Positions 56,303 through 64,000 of a stretch of DNA of 64,000 bases are shown here, in pieces. Numbering within the stretch: position 1 is the first letter of the stretch; every line of letters starts with the position of its first letter. The position numbers and the translations under genes were made by a program. Origin of the DNA: Sedimentisphaerales bacterium (GTDB lineage Bacteria; Planctomycetota; Phycisphaerae; Sedimentisphaerales; Anaerobacaceae); assembly GCA_016935195.1 (NCBI GenBank), contig JAFGRL010000152.1, positions 26,192 through 90,191 of the forward strand. The letters run 5' to 3'. A model generated the notes under the pieces. The model saw only the letters and a program-made list of their open reading frames with translations, was not told the origin of the DNA and made no database searches.

Positions 56303-56635
56303 TCATCCTATCACCTTTGGTAAATCCAATGGTTCTTCATTTGTATTACTTACATCAGCTTTCGCCGCATCTGCCTGTCCACTAAAATTCATCCTTGGTA
56401 AATCCAATGGTTCTTCCACTGGCTTCTTGCTAACTGGCACTTTGTATTTTTTCTTCGCTGGACTTTGTGTAACTAAGACACTTTCCAGGGTGTTAGCACG
56501 GTCAGCACTACACTCTTTTCTGGTAAAGGTGTAAAGTATCGTTTTTCCCCTGTTCCTTACTATCTTCCTCCTGTGTGTTGGATTGGATGAGTCAAACAAT
56601 CTGGGGTTTAATTTTTCGTATCGATAATATGCCAT
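56303..56635 (-). CDS. Hypothetical phage-type protein with repeated EEPLDLP motif, 110 aa
   Basis: A basic N-terminal part (R-Y-E-K-L-N-P-R-L-F, H-R-R-K-I-V-R-N-R-G-K) leads to two copies of E-E-P-L-D-L-P near residues 74 and 100. The copies come from a 22-bp perfect DNA repeat (56317-56338 and 56395-56416). AGGA lies 8 bases before the ATG. Third gene after the terminase (gap 22 bases). No family recognised. Confidence 0.55.
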   Translation of the reverse strand: MAYYRYEKLNPRLFDSSNPTHRRKIVRNRGKTILYTFTRKECSADRANTLESVLVTQSPAKKKYKVPVSKKPVEEPLDLPRMNFSGQADAAKADVSNTNEEPLDLPKVIG

Positions 56636-56657
56636 AATAATTTCCTAAACTAAATTT

Positions 56658-57137
56658 TCATATCTCAATGGACTTTATTTCAGTAAGGCGACTTTCACAT
56701 TGCTGGCGGACTAAATTATTGTAGTTCTCCTGCCGAACCATTTCTTCTGGTTTTGCTTTCACCATATCCACCTCTGCCTCTTTTAACCTTTCTTGAAAAG
56801 ACTTAACCTTGGCCTGTAATTCTCTAAGTCTTTTCACAGCACCTTCATCAGGCGGTGGGGAGCAAACATTGCGATTCCGACAAGTATTAGTAAAATTCAA
56901 GAGCTTTTGTTTGAATGTCGTAAATTCATCAACAGCGAGGGCTAATTTTTCTTCCCAAAACCGCACTATTTTCTTGGTTCTGGAGTATGGGTCAGCAGGT
57001 GGGAACTTTCGTACGCCATAAGGGTGGAGTTCTCTGGCGGCTCCATCCTCAAAAAGTAGCCAACCATTAACACAAATAAACTCCCCATGTTCAGCATCAA
57101 ACATTTTTGCGGTAGTTGTTGGCTCTGGATTGCTCAT
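56658..57137 (-). CDS. Hypothetical phage-type coiled-coil protein, 159 aa
   Basis: An N-terminal beta-rich part (F-I-C-V-N-G-W-L-L-F-E-D-G) is followed by a long coiled coil (about 60-150, with a C-R-N-R-N-V-C break). AAAGGA precedes the ATG by 8 bases; gap to the terminase is 17 bases. In phages this position often holds a packaging accessory or portal-adjacent gene, but no homology is recognised. Confidence 0.55.
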   Translation of the reverse strand: MSNPEPTTTAKMFDAEHGEFICVNGWLLFEDGAARELHPYGVRKFPPADPYSRTKKIVRFWEEKLALAVDEFTTFKQKLLNFTNTCRNRNVCSPPPDEGAVKRLRELQAKVKSFQERLKEAEVDMVKAKPEEMVRQENYNNLVRQQCESRLTEIKSIEI

Positions 57138-57154
57138 TTTTTATTCCTTTCATC

Positions 57155-58657
57155 TCATCCAGTGAATATCTTTTGTTTTTGGGCTTGGCTTTTCGCCATA
57201 GCCTGTAGTACTCTCCGTTTTCTAAAAATATTTGTGTTGGTTTCTTTAGGGAATAGGCCACCCACTCTCCTTCTCCTTTTTCCAGCTAAAAAACATACAC
57301 CTGCAGTGGCATTTGCCAAATCGTCATGACCTCCTTGTGGATGGTCGACAGTATCCTTGCCTCCGCTTCTTGTTCTACGTTCCAAGCTTGACAACTGATT
57401 CACTAATGTCTCATTATCAAGTAATTCAATTGAACCTGAGCAAATCATCGGTAGCAATTCCAAATAAAGCTGGCTTTTAGGTAGTTTACTTTTCTCGTAA
57501 CCAATTCCTTGTGAATAAAAGGCCTGTGCAACGAATTCAGCAGAGTAATTATCACCTATAACTCTCCTGACGTTGAATTTACGGAGTGTAACGGCCATTG
57601 AACCAATAATCTGGTATGGGTCATGAGGTGCTTTGTATTCCTTGACATAATCAATTGTTACTGTGGTTCCCTCTTTATGACCTATGGCTATTGCACTGCT
57701 ATCATTTCGTCCACCTGAAACGTCGACAAATGCCTGATACCAAATTCCTGTCCTTGGTAATAATTCCCTCCTACCTTTTTTTACAGCGAGTTCTATTGCC
57801 TCCCTTGGCAGCCAAATTATGATGTCATCCCGAAATTCACCCAAGTACTCAGACTTCGCAGCCTGTAAATCTTCGGCCATCGCCTCATCAACAACAGACT
57901 GAGGTAAGGTAGGATTCATGATTCTACTTGGACAGTTCCAGACAAGGATTTTTCCGTTATCATTTCCAAAGTTCCTTTTATATTGATTGAAAGCCCATCC
58001 TTTTTTCGCATATGGACTTGAAATACATATTAATCTACCGTTGGTAGTTGCCAGACTTGGTTTGACTGCCCGAATTAGCTCAGTATCACTTCTGACTTTA
58101 CTTTCAGCGTCTAATCCAAAAAAGCAAACCTCATCAACCACGCAAGCTATCAGGGTATATCCACGAATTGACCGCCAGTCTCCAGTAAGGATTTCAATTA
58201 AAACATTGTTAGAGAGTAAAAATCCTTCCTGTGTTTCCCTAACAATTTCATTTTGAAGTAATGGGGTTTCAAATATACCTCTTAGGTAATTCTTAACCAC
58301 CCTTGCCTGTTTTGTTGTTGGAGCTATAACAGCTACCATGCCCGTTTCACCTTTTGATAATTTTTTTTCACGTCCTGACAAACACGCCTCATAAGCTCCA
58401 ACAATAGCTGCGATTCTACTTTTACCGCTTCTCCGTCCTGTCAGGAACAAGGCTGTCTCAAAGCCATCATTAGTAAAACTGTTAATGTCCCTGCCAGTAC
58501 ATATCTGAATCAACTCAGAGTGTTTCTCATCCATTCTCAAACCATATAAACATCTAAGAGCAATGCCCCAGTTAAACCAAGAAGACAAATTACCTTTTCC
58601 ATCCTCAAGGAACGGACGAAAAAGGTTCTTATCAGCGATGGCTTTGATAATATTCAA
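57155..58657 (-). CDS. terL: Phage terminase large subunit
   Basis: The packaging motor ATPase: Walker A G-R-R-S-G-K-S (residues 74-80), V-I-A-P-T-T-K, Walker B V-V-D-E (173-176), the C motif in I-C-I-S-S-P, and an RNase H-type nuclease domain (V-D-V-S-G-G-R-N-D-S-S-A with D-H-P-Q-G-G-H-D-D-L-A-N-A at the end). 500 aa, complete. The start is TTG 58657, which overlaps the stop of the small upstream gene (TTGA). Confidence 0.88.
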   Translation of the reverse strand: MNIIKAIADKNLFRPFLEDGKGNLSSWFNWGIALRCLYGLRMDEKHSELIQICTGRDINSFTNDGFETALFLTGRRSGKSRIAAIVGAYEACLSGREKKLSKGETGMVAVIAPTTKQARVVKNYLRGIFETPLLQNEIVRETQEGFLLSNNVLIEILTGDWRSIRGYTLIACVVDEVCFFGLDAESKVRSDTELIRAVKPSLATTNGRLICISSPYAKKGWAFNQYKRNFGNDNGKILVWNCPSRIMNPTLPQSVVDEAMAEDLQAAKSEYLGEFRDDIIIWLPREAIELAVKKGRRELLPRTGIWYQAFVDVSGGRNDSSAIAIGHKEGTTVTIDYVKEYKAPHDPYQIIGSMAVTLRKFNVRRVIGDNYSAEFVAQAFYSQGIGYEKSKLPKSQLYLELLPMICSGSIELLDNETLVNQLSSLERRTRSGGKDTVDHPQGGHDDLANATAGVCFLAGKRRRRVGGLFPKETNTNIFRKRRVLQAMAKSQAQKQKIFTG

Positions 58658-58815
58658 TGTTTGCTCTTTCCATTTTGCTTGATTTGTTGTTTCAACGCAA
58701 AATTACCGTCCACCACCTCTCGCATTAACAATGGTATAGCTTTTGTCATACTAATACCCTGTGAATGACACCAACCTTTAAATCTCTGTCCTTCCATTCT
58801 ATTTGTTTTCACCAT
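58654..58815 (-). CDS. 53-aa protein coupled to the terminase gene
   Basis: ATG 58815 to TGA 58654-58656; its stop overlaps the TTG start of terL. The product has a basic N-terminus (M-V-K-T-N-R-M-E-G-Q-R-F-K-G-W-C) and a helix with I-P-L-L-M-R-E-V-V-D-G-N-F-A-L-K. It could be a short DNA-binding or regulatory protein; no family recognised and no strong ribosome binding site. Confidence 0.45.
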   Translation of the reverse strand: MVKTNRMEGQRFKGWCHSQGISMTKAIPLLMREVVDGNFALKQQIKQNGKSKH

Positions 58816-58838
58816 AATATAATATGCTGGTTTGGTGT

Positions 58839-59237
58839 TTATGCCTTCCTCCTTCTGTCGATATAATCTTTCAAATTACAATCAATCTGTTTTGCCCTGC
58901 GTTCTAATCCAAGTGTTTTAGCTAAACCTGACAGTGAGTTAATGGACTGCACCCATCGACCAAGCAGTTTTCCAGTATTAGTTTGATTTTCAGCAATTTC
59001 TTTTTCCAAGTTCCTCATTGTAAATTCCAAAAAGATAAATCGCTCAACCAAAGCTGTTTGGATATGAGATAATCTATTAATACCACCTAAGTCGTCCATC
59101 ACTTCAACATACGCACTGTTTAACTGCTGAAAGACGATTGTCCTTTCGTCAAAGTCTTTTAAAAATCCTTGTCTGAATTTCCCCGGCAATTTCATTAACT
59201 TTGTATTTCTGTTTGTCCTTGTTCCTGTTCGTTCCAT
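58839..59237 (-). CDS. Putative terminase small subunit, 132 aa
   Basis: A helical protein directly upstream of the terminase block, of the size expected for P27-like small subunits, which recognise packaging sites. The L-G-G-I-N-R-L and L-G-R-W-V-Q-S-I-N-S-L-S-G-L-A segments are the likely core. The assignment rests on position and size more than on motifs. Confidence 0.5.
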   Translation of the reverse strand: MERTGTRTNRNTKLMKLPGKFRQGFLKDFDERTIVFQQLNSAYVEVMDDLGGINRLSHIQTALVERFIFLEFTMRNLEKEIAENQTNTGKLLGRWVQSINSLSGLAKTLGLERRAKQIDCNLKDYIDRRRKA

Positions 59238-59431
59238 AAGATTTTTTGTAATGGTTTCTATGAGAACCGCAAGCCTTTTTTCATCAGGCCGGTTGAAAGA
59301 ATATTAAAAAAGTAGATAGACGGGATTAGAGCAGAAATGTTTTTTGACAAAGGTTTACAGAGGGAGAGGTATATATAAAATAGGGTATGAAAAAAAAATT
59401 TATGATTCTTTATTTTTTTATGAAAACAAAG
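59238..59431. other. AT-rich gap between the small terminase gene and resolvase
   Basis: Runs of A and T on both strands (59240-59420). No promoter pair stands out; a 32-codon plus-strand frame here overlaps the resolvase end and is not supported. Confidence 0.4.
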
Positions 59432-60163
59432 TCACGCTGCCTTTATGTCGCCTTCTTCAACTCTTTTCAGCACCCTGTAAATTGACTGGCGGTTGACTCC
59501 AACAGTCCGAGCAATGGTGGTTATTTTCTTGCCTGCCTTCTTCATTTTGACTATCTGCTTAACCTGTTCATCAGTGATTTTATACAGGCTACCTTTTTTA
59601 GAACCACCCCATCGCTTACCTGCTGCTTTTGCTATGGCTTGTCCGGCCCTAACCCTTTCGCTCTTTACTTCCACCTCATAAGCAGCCACAGAAGCCAGCA
59701 CATTAGCTATGAGCCGTCCTGCCGTTGTGTTTAAGTCTATCTTGTCTTTGATTGACTCAAACTGTATCTTACGAGCTTGGAGTTCCTCAAAGAGCTTTGT
59801 TAAACCTGATGCTGTTCTGCCGAGTCTGTCTAATCGCCATACAACCAAACGCCCAACTCTGTTATTATCAATAGCAGCTTGTAGTTTATTCCATCGAGGT
59901 CTATCCATTGATTTGCCAGAGGCCTTATCAATGAACCATTTAATATTTAACTCGTCCTCCTGAGCCTTAATCCATCTTAGTATGTCTGGTTTTTGGCTTC
60001 TTGTACTTTGTGAGTTGGTACTGACTCTTACATAGATTGCTGTAACCTTCTTCAGCTTCCGCATTCCTATCTTAGCTGCATAAATCTTGTCTCGCTTACG
60101 AGCCTTTTGAATTTCCTCTCTTAATTCTTCGTTTGTTTTCGCCCTCATTTTTAACCCTTTCAA
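59432..60163 (-). CDS. Small serine recombinase (resolvase/invertase type)
   Basis: After a basic leader (about 1-35) comes the catalytic domain A-I-Y-V-R-V-S-T-N-S-Q-S, V-V-W-R-L-D-R-L-G-R-T-A-S-G-L and E-V-E-V-K-S-E-R-V-R-A-G. The C-terminal helix-turn-helix is K-K-I-T-T-I-A-R-T-V-G-V-N-R-Q-S-I-Y-R. 243 aa. It could resolve dimers, invert a segment or move an internal unit; its target is not evident. ATG 60163 or the M-R-A-K start 15 bases inside are both possible. Confidence 0.88.
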   Translation of the reverse strand: MKGLKMRAKTNEELREEIQKARKRDKIYAAKIGMRKLKKVTAIYVRVSTNSQSTRSQKPDILRWIKAQEDELNIKWFIDKASGKSMDRPRWNKLQAAIDNNRVGRLVVWRLDRLGRTASGLTKLFEELQARKIQFESIKDKIDLNTTAGRLIANVLASVAAYEVEVKSERVRAGQAIAKAAGKRWGGSKKGSLYKITDEQVKQIVKMKKAGKKITTIARTVGVNRQSIYRVLKRVEEGDIKAA

Positions 60164-60600
60164 ATACAGTTTTATTTATCACAACAAATAAATTGTAGAG
60201 GGCCTGAAAACTCATACGATTAAAAAATGTGATTTTTCTTTGATACTTGACACATAACATATCAATAAGTAAGCGTCTGGCTCAAAACAAAGGATTCACT
60301 GTGATAATTTTGTTTGGGTTGATACGTTACAGTTTATGAACTGTGGATTTCTTACCGCTATCAAGGTGATTGGGACTTGATACTTTAAATCTAAAAGGCG
60401 GTTAGGGTTAATTAAAGCATGTTTTTAACGTTTTTTTGCGATTTGTGGGTAGTATGCTAAAAGTAGGAGCCCTTTTGTACCTATACTCAGAGGGAGTTTG
60501 CATTTTTTCTGCTGTCAGTATATACTAACATTATCAATATTGTTGAGGTTAGGATGGAAATTAACCTCATATGACAAATTAGTAAGAATGGAATATATTA
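60164..60600. other. Divergent control region of resolvase and restriction-modification genes
   Basis: AT-rich, no gene. It holds a TTGCAT-17-TATACT promoter and a palindromic operator before the methyltransferase (own entries). A TTGACA at 60247 has no good -10 partner. Confidence 0.45.
60498..60569 (+). promoter_or_regulatory. Promoter and operator-like dyads before the methyltransferase
   Basis: TTGCAT (60498-60503), 17 bases, TATACT (60521-60526); the palindrome AGTATATACT (60517-60526) overlaps the -10 box. Just downstream, TGAGGTTA (60544-60551) and TAACCTCA (60562-60569) form a perfect inverted pair with a 10-base spacer. This is where autoregulation of a methyltransferase or a controller protein would act. 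Confidence 0.45.
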
Positions 60601-61488
60601 ATGACACAAAAGTTTGAAAAAGAAGGTCATGTTATTTATCATGGTGACGCTCTTGAGGTTTTGAAAGCAGAAATAGCTTCAGAATCAATCGACCTAATTT
60701 TTATAGACCCTCCTTATAATATCGGCAAAAAGTTTGCTGGCTTCCATGATAAGTGGACTTCTGACGAATCGTATGCAGAGTGGGCCTATCAATGGATTGA
60801 TGAGTGCGTTCGAGTTTTAAAATCCAATGGAAGCCTGTATATTATGACAAGTACTCAGGCAATGCCATATTTCGACTTATATCTTAAGAATAAACTTTCT
60901 ATTTTAAGTCGTATCGTCTGGCATTATGATAGCTCTGGTGTGCAAGCTCGTAATTACTATGGTTCAACATATGAACCGATTCTCTATTGTGTAAAAGACC
61001 CAAAGAAATATACTTTTAATACAGATGACATTGCTGTTGAGGCAAAAACGGGAGCTAAACGAAAACTTATCGACTATCGTAAGCCGACACCTACACCATA
61101 TAATACAAAGAAAGTGCCAGGTAATGTGTGGTATATACCTCGTGTACGATATCGTATGGGTGAATATGAAAATCATCCTTCCCAAAAACCTGAGGCGTTA
61201 CTTGAACGAATAATACTCGCCAGCAGTAATGAAAACGATATCGTGCTCGACCCATTTTCTGGTGCGTTCACTACAGCAGCGGTTGCTAAACGATTAAAAA
61301 GAAAGTCAATAAGTATTGAATCACAAGAAGAATATTTGAAAATAGGTTTACGTCGTGTGCTTGAAAAGAACACTCACAATGGAGAGGAATTGTTAGCGGT
61401 TGAGAAAACATACAGACGTAAAAACGGGAAATGTAATAAAGAGGAGGAAACAGCTGGAGGACTATTTGATGCCATCAGTAAGACATGA
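60601..61488 (+). CDS. Beta-class DNA methyltransferase (adenine-N6 or cytosine-N4)
   Basis: The D-P-P-Y catalytic motif (residues 36-39) comes first and the S-adenosylmethionine motif D-P-F-S-G-A-F-T-T (about 217) last, so the order is the beta class; D-P-P-Y favours N6-adenine. The region 130-190 is the likely target-recognition part. 295 aa, complete. Its gene overlaps the start of the endonuclease gene by 20 bases, a typical type II layout. Recognition sequence unknown. Confidence 0.88.
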   Translation: MTQKFEKEGHVIYHGDALEVLKAEIASESIDLIFIDPPYNIGKKFAGFHDKWTSDESYAEWAYQWIDECVRVLKSNGSLYIMTSTQAMPYFDLYLKNKLSILSRIVWHYDSSGVQARNYYGSTYEPILYCVKDPKKYTFNTDDIAVEAKTGAKRKLIDYRKPTPTPYNTKKVPGNVWYIPRVRYRMGEYENHPSQKPEALLERIILASSNENDIVLDPFSGAFTTAAVAKRLKRKSISIESQEEYLKIGLRRVLEKNTHNGEELLAVEKTYRRKNGKCNKEEETAGGLFDAISKT

Positions 61489-62626
61489 TTTTACTAAAGT
61501 GATTGTGGACATATTAAATGTCCACTTCCTCGACCATGGTAATGATTTGCTTGAAAAGTCTGAACTGCTACAATATCTTAACGTGAAGACAAAAGCTGCA
61601 AATCGTGGTTCGAAAGCACGAGCGGGTTTTGCAAATCATTATGCCATATATGTACTTGTGGAAGACTATGTTAATCAAGGCTTTCATAAACATGATGACT
61701 ACCATGAGTATAAAGGTGCTCAGTTTTCAAATCTCTTTAAGCGTCAAAGAGAATTACCTTTTGGTAGTAAGCTTCAAAACCATGCCTTAAACCACAGACT
61801 AAATCAGGAGTTCAAAAAATATTTCCCAACATCACAGCACCTTCCAATTATTCGAGATGTAGAGACAAATCGCTATTGGATAAATGAAAACTTGCTAAAA
61901 ATCGTACTTAGAGATTCCACTGTAAATATAGCTATAGCAGTAAAAGAAATTATCGAAGCATACATAAAAGCTCGCGAAAAAGCTTTTTCAACTTTTATGA
62001 CCTACTGCCAAGAATTGATAGATATTCAGGAGCAAAAGCCAGAGGAATCCGTTGCTTTTATACAAGGGCTTTTACAACCTAATATTGATGCCAGAGTTTT
62101 TGAAATAGTTAGCTATGCTATTCTAAAGGAATATTATTCGGGACAAAAAATTTACTGGGGATGGTCTCCAGACGAACTAAATATGGAGTATCTCTTCCTT
62201 TATAAAACAGGCCGCTGTAATGCAAATGATGGAGGTATTGATTATGTCATGAAACCACTTGGTCGTTTTTTCCAAGTAACCGAAACAATTGATGCTGGTA
62301 AATATTTCCTTGATATTGATAAAGTACAGCGATATCCAATAACTTTTGTAGTCAAATCTGAAGATTCCGTAAAAGAAATCAAGGAAAGCGTTCAGGAACA
62401 AGCTATAGCTCGGTACAAGGTAAAAGCTATTGTAAAACGATATATGGATTGCATCGAAGAAGTAATTAATATACCAGAACTGATAAAGCGTTTTAACGAT
62501 GTTCTTGCCAATAGTAACGGGCGTAATGTGATTGAAGAGATTGTACTCCAAAGCCGCGTAGAATTTAATGTAGAGGCTGAAGAAGAGGACGTACTCGCTT
62601 TTGATACGGTAACCGAACAAGACTAA
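61469..62626 (+). CDS. Type II restriction endonuclease candidate
   Basis: A 385 aa protein overlapping the methyltransferase gene. The D-G-G-I-D-Y block (about 253-258) followed by R-F-F-Q-V-T-E (about 266-271) suits a PD-(D/E)xK-like site in which the second motif is Q-V-T-E. I start at ATG 61469 (M-P-S-V-R-H-D-F), with GGAGGA 8 bases upstream; the frame opens 69 bases earlier but without such a site. No family name can be given. Confidence 0.65.
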   Translation: MPSVRHDFTKVIVDILNVHFLDHGNDLLEKSELLQYLNVKTKAANRGSKARAGFANHYAIYVLVEDYVNQGFHKHDDYHEYKGAQFSNLFKRQRELPFGSKLQNHALNHRLNQEFKKYFPTSQHLPIIRDVETNRYWINENLLKIVLRDSTVNIAIAVKEIIEAYIKAREKAFSTFMTYCQELIDIQEQKPEESVAFIQGLLQPNIDARVFEIVSYAILKEYYSGQKIYWGWSPDELNMEYLFLYKTGRCNANDGGIDYVMKPLGRFFQVTETIDAGKYFLDIDKVQRYPITFVVKSEDSVKEIKESVQEQAIARYKVKAIVKRYMDCIEEVINIPELIKRFNDVLANSNGRNVIEEIVLQSRVEFNVEAEEEDVLAFDTVTEQD

Positions 62627-62662
62627 TTAAAGAATTTATACAATTTTTTAATTCTTAAAGAT

Positions 62663-62720
62663 ACCCCCACCCCAAGTTCATTAAATCTCACGTATTCTCG
62701 TGTGTTCTTGGGGGTGGGAT
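62663..62720. repeat. Imperfect long-arm inverted repeat after the endonuclease gene
   Basis: CCCACCCCAAG (62666-62676) faces CTTGGGGGTGGG (62707-62718), with one extra G. The loop is 30 bases. It may terminate the restriction-modification transcript; there is no T tract. Confidence 0.4.
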
Positions 62721-62747
62721 GTGGACAGTTTGAGTTTGTTTTTGAGG

Positions 62748-62776
62748 TTGACATAACAACTGATATCCTTTATCTT
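62748..62776 (+). promoter_or_regulatory. Promoter-like pair before the EVE-nuclease gene
   Basis: TTGACA (62748-62753), 17-base spacer, TATCTT (62771-62776). It lies about 50 bases before the ATG at 62828, so this gene can be expressed separately from the restriction-modification pair. Confidence 0.45.
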
Positions 62777-62827
62777 GCCTCTAGAGTTTCCAATATTATA
62801 CTTTTTGAACCAAGTGGAAAGTAGCTT

Positions 62828-63919
62828 ATGAATTATTGGCTGGATTTATTTACTGGTACAACATGGGATGAATTCAGGAACTATGGGGCAAAAGTAACTG
62901 GTTTCAGATATCGTCTTAGAAGGTCCGTTAATAGAATCCAGAAAGGTGATATTTTCCTCTGTTATCTCACCAAAGTAATGCATTGGGTAGGTGCTTTAGA
63001 GGTTATTGGCCCCAGCAATGATAAAAGTAGGATTTGGGCAAATGACGAATACCCAGTTCGGTTTGATGTTAAACCAATTATTATGCTTGATGCTGAATAT
63101 GGGATTCCTATGAACCAACTTGAGGGCAAAGTAGATTTTTATGCTGGACCACAGCACGCAGGTAAGTTCAAAGGTTTTGTGCGAATGAGTCCAAATCTTT
63201 TTAAGAAACAAGAGGATGGCGAGTTTATTTTAAACGCATTATTGGAAGCAGAACGTAAACCCATTAAACATGAGGTGGACCGTACAAAATTGTATCCTAA
63301 ACGTCTTTATGGAGCTAAACGTAAGAAGGGGAAACGTACAGTTCCTACCGTAGTTAGTATACCTGAAACAGAGGAATTAGAAGAAGTTGGTGTTTCAGAC
63401 CAAGCGGACACTCAGGTTGTAGATTCCACAAATCATATTCAAATTCAGTATAACCTATTGAAATTAGGTGCTAATATGGGCTTTAAGCTTTGGGTAGCAA
63501 GAAATGACCGAGGCAAAAGTTATAATGGCCAGATATTTGGGGAAATGTCTCAGGTTGTTGATGAGCTACCAACACAGTTTAATGAAGCTACCAATAAAAC
63601 CATAGAGCTCATTGATGTTCTTTGGCTTAAAGGGAATTCAATAATAGCAGCGTTTGAAATTGAATGTACGACTTCGGTATACTCTGGTTTATTAAGAATG
63701 AGTGATTTATTAGCATTACAGCCAAACTTGAATATAAAGCTATATATTGTCGCACCAGATGAACGCAGGGAAAAGGTTGAGCAAGAAATTCTCCGTCCTA
63801 CGTTTACGCTTCGCGAAAAACCAATAAATGAAGTTTGTGGATTTTTGTCATTCTCAACTCTTCTACAGAAAATCCATGGCATCCAGAAGTTGGGGCTACA
63901 GAATTCCCTTAAGGTGTAG
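62828..63919 (+). CDS. EVE-like domain fused to a PD-(D/E)xK-type nuclease domain
   Basis: Residues about 1-145 read like an EVE/PUA-type domain: Y-W-L-D-L-F-T-G-T-T-W near the start, I-Q-K-G-D-I-F-L-C-Y and H-W-V-G-A-L-E-V. EVE domains bind modified bases. A charged linker (about 150-205) leads to a nuclease-like domain: I-Q-Y-N-L-L-K-L-G at about 205, Asp263 (I-D-V-L-W-L) and Glu277/Glu279 (A-F-E-I-E-C-T-T), then S-G-L-L-R-M-S-D-L. The combination suggests a modification-dependent (type IV) restriction enzyme. Both domain calls are by eye; base use is like its AT-rich neighbours. Confidence 0.65.
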   Translation: MNYWLDLFTGTTWDEFRNYGAKVTGFRYRLRRSVNRIQKGDIFLCYLTKVMHWVGALEVIGPSNDKSRIWANDEYPVRFDVKPIIMLDAEYGIPMNQLEGKVDFYAGPQHAGKFKGFVRMSPNLFKKQEDGEFILNALLEAERKPIKHEVDRTKLYPKRLYGAKRKKGKRTVPTVVSIPETEELEEVGVSDQADTQVVDSTNHIQIQYNLLKLGANMGFKLWVARNDRGKSYNGQIFGEMSQVVDELPTQFNEATNKTIELIDVLWLKGNSIIAAFEIECTTSVYSGLLRMSDLLALQPNLNIKLYIVAPDERREKVEQEILRPTFTLREKPINEVCGFLSFSTLLQKIHGIQKLGLQNSLKV

Positions 63920-64000
63920 TAGCCACTACTTAATCTGACAAACAGGTTCTTCTGTCTGTAAGGTATTGTTTAACATTTTCTCTCGAACCAACGGCATCGA
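63920..64000. other. Right edge of the window, nothing recognised
   Basis: 81 bases after the EVE-nuclease stop. No copy of the tRNA-Val 3' end is seen, so the element continues beyond the window. Confidence 0.6.

Larger units (their letters stand above)
54274..64000. mobile_element. Integrated element at tRNA-Val, right end outside window
   Basis: The left end is set by the large serine recombinase gene running into the tRNA 3' half. Inside are phage-type terminase genes, a second serine recombinase, a restriction-modification pair and an EVE-nuclease gene. Base composition drops compared with the left part of the window, most clearly from 59.2 kb. No second copy of the tRNA 3' end is present up to 64000, so the right border lies further on. 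Confidence 0.65.

Noticed and set aside
56170..56385. 71-codon plus-strand frame over the tandem hairpins
   Set aside because: Crosses two perfect hairpins and the end of the opposite gene; no ribosome binding site.
1..64000. CRISPR array
   Set aside because: No regularly spaced direct repeats with unique spacers were found; the repeats seen are palindromic and dispersed.

Overview
The window looks like a chromosome segment of a Gram-negative bacterium, most likely a planctomycete of the Phycisphaerae type. This is inferred from the gene mix, not from a marker phylogeny: an outer-membrane secretin and pilus-type operon with very divergent partners, a two-partner secretion pair, a fused aroDE, NfeD/flotillin genes, a small SAP-type Cys-rich protein, and a large secreted glycosidase-like protein with beta-helix-like repeats. 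Base composition is moderate up to about 54.3 kb and visibly AT-richer after it.

Region by region. 1-8.6 kb holds a secretin C-terminus, an unknown gene, mtaB on the opposite strand, then a three-gene operon that starts with an apparent PilM-PilN fusion and continues with two single-pass membrane proteins; together they look like the inner-membrane platform for the secretin. 8.7-10.9 kb has a SAP-like small protein and aroDE. 10.9-16.3 kb is repeat-rich and carries a large exported glycosidase-like gene broken by one in-frame TAA, followed by a terminator and an unidentified structured RNA candidate. 16.3-21.6 kb has a phosphomannose isomerase, a UDP-galactopyranose-mutase-like flavoprotein and small membrane proteins, one of them (57 aa) apparently translated from a leaderless transcript. 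21.7-27.4 kb is a TpsB/TpsA secretion operon with promoter and terminator. 29.0-36.0 kb is a tight housekeeping operon gltX-pfkB-thpR-recA-alaS. 36.1-40.9 kb (minus strand) has a GT-C-type membrane protein, two CNNM/CorC-family proteins and a histidine kinase; 41.0-44.7 kb (plus) has a response regulator, a zinc-ribbon membrane protein and a TPR protein. 44.9-48.7 kb is an NfeD-NfeD-FloA membrane-organisation operon. 48.8-54.1 kb holds an aminotransferase, a repeat-rich gap, a small unknown gene and polA.

From 54.24 kb to the right edge lies an integrated element. It starts inside the 3' half of a tRNA-Val(TAC) gene: the large serine recombinase reads into the tRNA in antisense and takes its stop codon there. 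The element carries two small phage-type genes, large and putative small terminase subunits, a second small serine recombinase, and then a defence cargo: a beta-class DNA methyltransferase, an overlapping restriction-endonuclease-like gene, and a separate protein joining an EVE-like modified-base-binding domain to a PD-(D/E)xK-type nuclease domain. No capsid, portal or tail gene is visible between terminase and integrase, so it may be a phage satellite or decayed prophage that carries anti-phage genes. Its right end is outside the window. The EVE-nuclease protein next to the restriction-modification pair is the best candidate for a less-described system here.
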